NCBI GenBank assembly: GCA_021812735.1
Contig: JAKAMV010000550.1
Location: forward strand, 1-7,034
Source of the DNA: Chloroflexota bacterium
GTDB lineage: Bacteria > Chloroflexota > Limnocylindria > Limnocylindrales > CSP1-4
DNA: 7,034 nucleotides
Reading direction: 5' to 3'
The position numbers and the translations under genes are program-made. Shown here piece after piece: positions 5,798-7,034 of this stretch. How positions within the stretch are numbered: the stretch's first letter is position 1; each line of letters starts with the position of its first letter. Under the pieces are notes generated by a model. It had not been told where the DNA came from and made no database searches. It saw nothing but the letters and a program-made list of their open reading frames with translations.

Positions 5798-7034
5798 GTG
5801 GATCCGCGGTTTGCGCGCAACGATCGCGTCCGGCTGCGGAATGACCCGTCGCGCATGGGCATCATCGTCGCCGAGCCGCTCCCCTATGACGGCGGCTGGA
5901 CGTACGAGGTCTTCTTCTCCGGCCGCGACGTCCAGGCGGTCAATGAGGCCGCACTCGAGGCGGCGCCCACCGCGCGCCCGATCCAGGTCGTCGGCCGCGA
6001 CGGCTTCCTCCGCGCCCTCCTGCTCGCCAAGCTCAACCATCCCCTCTCCGACCTGCTCTACGCCTACCAGGCCTCGCGCACGCAGTTCGAGGCCTACCAG
6101 TTCAAGCCGGTCCTGAAGTTCCTCGAGGCGCCCGTCCCGGCCATCCTCATCGCGGACGAAGTCGGCCTCGGCAAGACGATCGAGGCGGGCATCCTGTACC
6201 AGGAGCTGAAGGCGCGCACCCGCGTCAGCCGCGTCCTCGTCGTCTGTCCCGCCGGCCTGCGGGCGAAGTGGCGGTTCGAGCTCTCATCGCGGTTCGACGA
6301 GCAGTTCGCGATCCTGAACGGCGCGCAGATCCGGACCGACGCACTCGAGTACCTGCGCAGCCAGGGCACGCAGCCCCTGCACGGCATCGTGGGGTTGGAG
6401 AGCATCCGCGCGCGCCAGCTCCAGCCCGTGCTCCGCGACAGCGGCGTCCGCTACGACCTCGTGATCGTCGACGAGGCGCACCACCTGCGCACGAGCGGCA
6501 CGCTCTCCAACACCGTCGGCGAGCGCCTGAGCCTGCTCGCGGACAATCTCGTGCTGCTCACCGCGACGCCGCTCCAGACGAGCCAGACCGATCTGTATGA
6601 GCTCCTCGCCTTCATCGACCCATCGCAGTTCACCGACTACGGCGACTTCCTGGCCCAGCTCGCGCCGAACGCGAACCTGAACGCCGCGATCCGCGCGCTG
6701 CGCTCGGCGCCACCCGACACGGCAGCCGCGCGCCGCGCGCTCGAAGCCGTTCGCGAGCTCCCCGCCGGCGGGCAGGTCCTCGCCCATCCCAACTACCCGT
6801 CGGTCCTGCGCGCGCTGTCCGACGGGCCGCTCGCGCGCGAGCAAGTAGTGCGCCTGCAGCGCGACATCGACCGCATGAACGTTCTCTCCGCGATCTACAC
6901 GCGCACGCGCAAGGGCGACATCTCGCGGGTCGCGCGCCGCACGGCCTGGGCGGTCGAGGTCCCGCTCACCGACGCCGAGCGCACGTTCTACGAGGCCGTC
7001 CTCGCCCACGCGCGCGCCCAAGCGATGGCGCGCA
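5798..7034 (+). CDS. RapA/SNF2-type DEAH helicase, N-terminal part (runs off the window)
   Basis: The frame is open for 412 codons to the right edge, so the C-terminal helicase lobe is missing from view. Residues 8-55 form a small beta-rich region (NDRVRLRNDPSRMGIIV) like the SH3/Tudor-type modules at the start of RapA-like SNF2 proteins. The first helicase lobe follows: motif I DEVGLGKTIEAG at 120-131, motif Ia VVCPAGLRAKW at 148-158, motif II DEAH at 225-228, and motif III TATPLQ at 255-260. The later RTRKGDIS at 369-376 stands where RapA-like proteins have a conserved R.TR segment. The family uses ATP to move on or remodel duplex nucleic acid and protein complexes. SNF2 proteins of this type occur as housekeeping RapA and in antiphage systems, including DrmD of DISARM. 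Divergence from a HEPN-NACHT gene favours a defence role, but nothing seen proves it is DrmD, so I give no symbol. It is probably cytosolic. Confidence 0.88.
   Translation, partial: MDPRFARNDRVRLRNDPSRMGIIVAEPLPYDGGWTYEVFFSGRDVQAVNEAALEAAPTARPIQVVGRDGFLRALLLAKLNHPLSDLLYAYQASRTQFEAYQFKPVLKFLEAPVPAILIADEVGLGKTIEAGILYQELKARTRVSRVLVVCPAGLRAKWRFELSSRFDEQFAILNGAQIRTDALEYLRSQGTQPLHGIVGLESIRARQLQPVLRDSGVRYDLVIVDEAHHLRTSGTLSNTVGERLSLLADNLVLLTATPLQTSQTDLYELLAFIDPSQFTDYGDFLAQLAPNANLNAAIRALRSAPPDTAAARRALEAVRELPAGGQVLAHPNYPSVLRALSDGPLAREQVVRLQRDIDRMNVLSAIYTRTRKGDISRVARRTAWAVEVPLTDAERTFYEAVLAHARAQAMAR

Noticed and set aside
5583..6116. Plus-strand frame of 177 codons at the start of the helicase gene
   Set aside because: It overlaps the helicase N-terminus in another phase and becomes Ser/Arg-rich low-complexity sequence, unlike the clear RapA-like product.
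6284..7021. Minus-strand frame of 245 codons
   Set aside because: It is fully antisense to helicase motifs II and III. Its VDR/VGE-rich composition is the usual mirror of a high-GC gene.
5798..7034. Naming the helicase drmD
   Set aside because: The motifs fit RapA-like SNF2 proteins in general. No DrmA, DrmB, DrmC or methylase gene is visible in the window, so a DISARM assignment is not supported.
1..7034. CRISPR array, tRNA, rRNA or complete insertion sequence
   Set aside because: I saw no regularly spaced repeats, no tRNA-like cloverleaf and no intact transposase with terminal inverted repeats.

Overview
This is a very GC-rich bacterial window (estimated by eye, not computed) with GTG starts and GGGAG-type ribosome binding sites. 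That fits an actinobacterium, a member of Chloroflexota or a similar high-GC lineage, and I cannot place it more precisely. It looks like accessory DNA: a degenerate recombinase-like gene, decayed relatives of its C-terminal domain, and a probable defence locus.

Left part (1-1721). Positions 3-131 and 159-878 lie in one reading frame, split only by a TGA at 129-131. Together they read like a tyrosine recombinase: the end of a core-binding domain, then a catalytic-domain fold whose active-site residues are mostly lost, then an unrecognised C-terminal extension of about 105 residues. Downstream, 1208-1534 aligns without gaps to that extension. It has an amber codon exactly where the intact gene has a tryptophan, and it stops within one codon of the same place. 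Between them lie an exact 21-bp repeat of part of the gene, possibly a third and more damaged copy, and a strong hairpin with 11-bp perfect arms (1009-1038).

Central part (5486 down to 1722, minus strand). One long gene encodes a 1254-residue STAND-type protein. It has an N-terminal Swt1-like HEPN domain with an Rx4H motif, a central NACHT ATPase with clear Walker A and B motifs, and a long helical-repeat C-terminus. This is the layout of an NLR-like antiphage sensor with a candidate RNase effector.

Right part (5487-7034). A 311-bp divergent intergenic region holds two short inverted repeats and weak promoter-like sequences. It separates the NACHT gene from a plus-strand RapA/SNF2-type helicase gene that starts at GTG 5798 behind a good ribosome binding site and runs off the window. 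The two divergent genes may form a defence module in which nucleic-acid remodelling and NACHT sensing with a HEPN RNase act together or side by side. That pairing is inferred from adjacency only.
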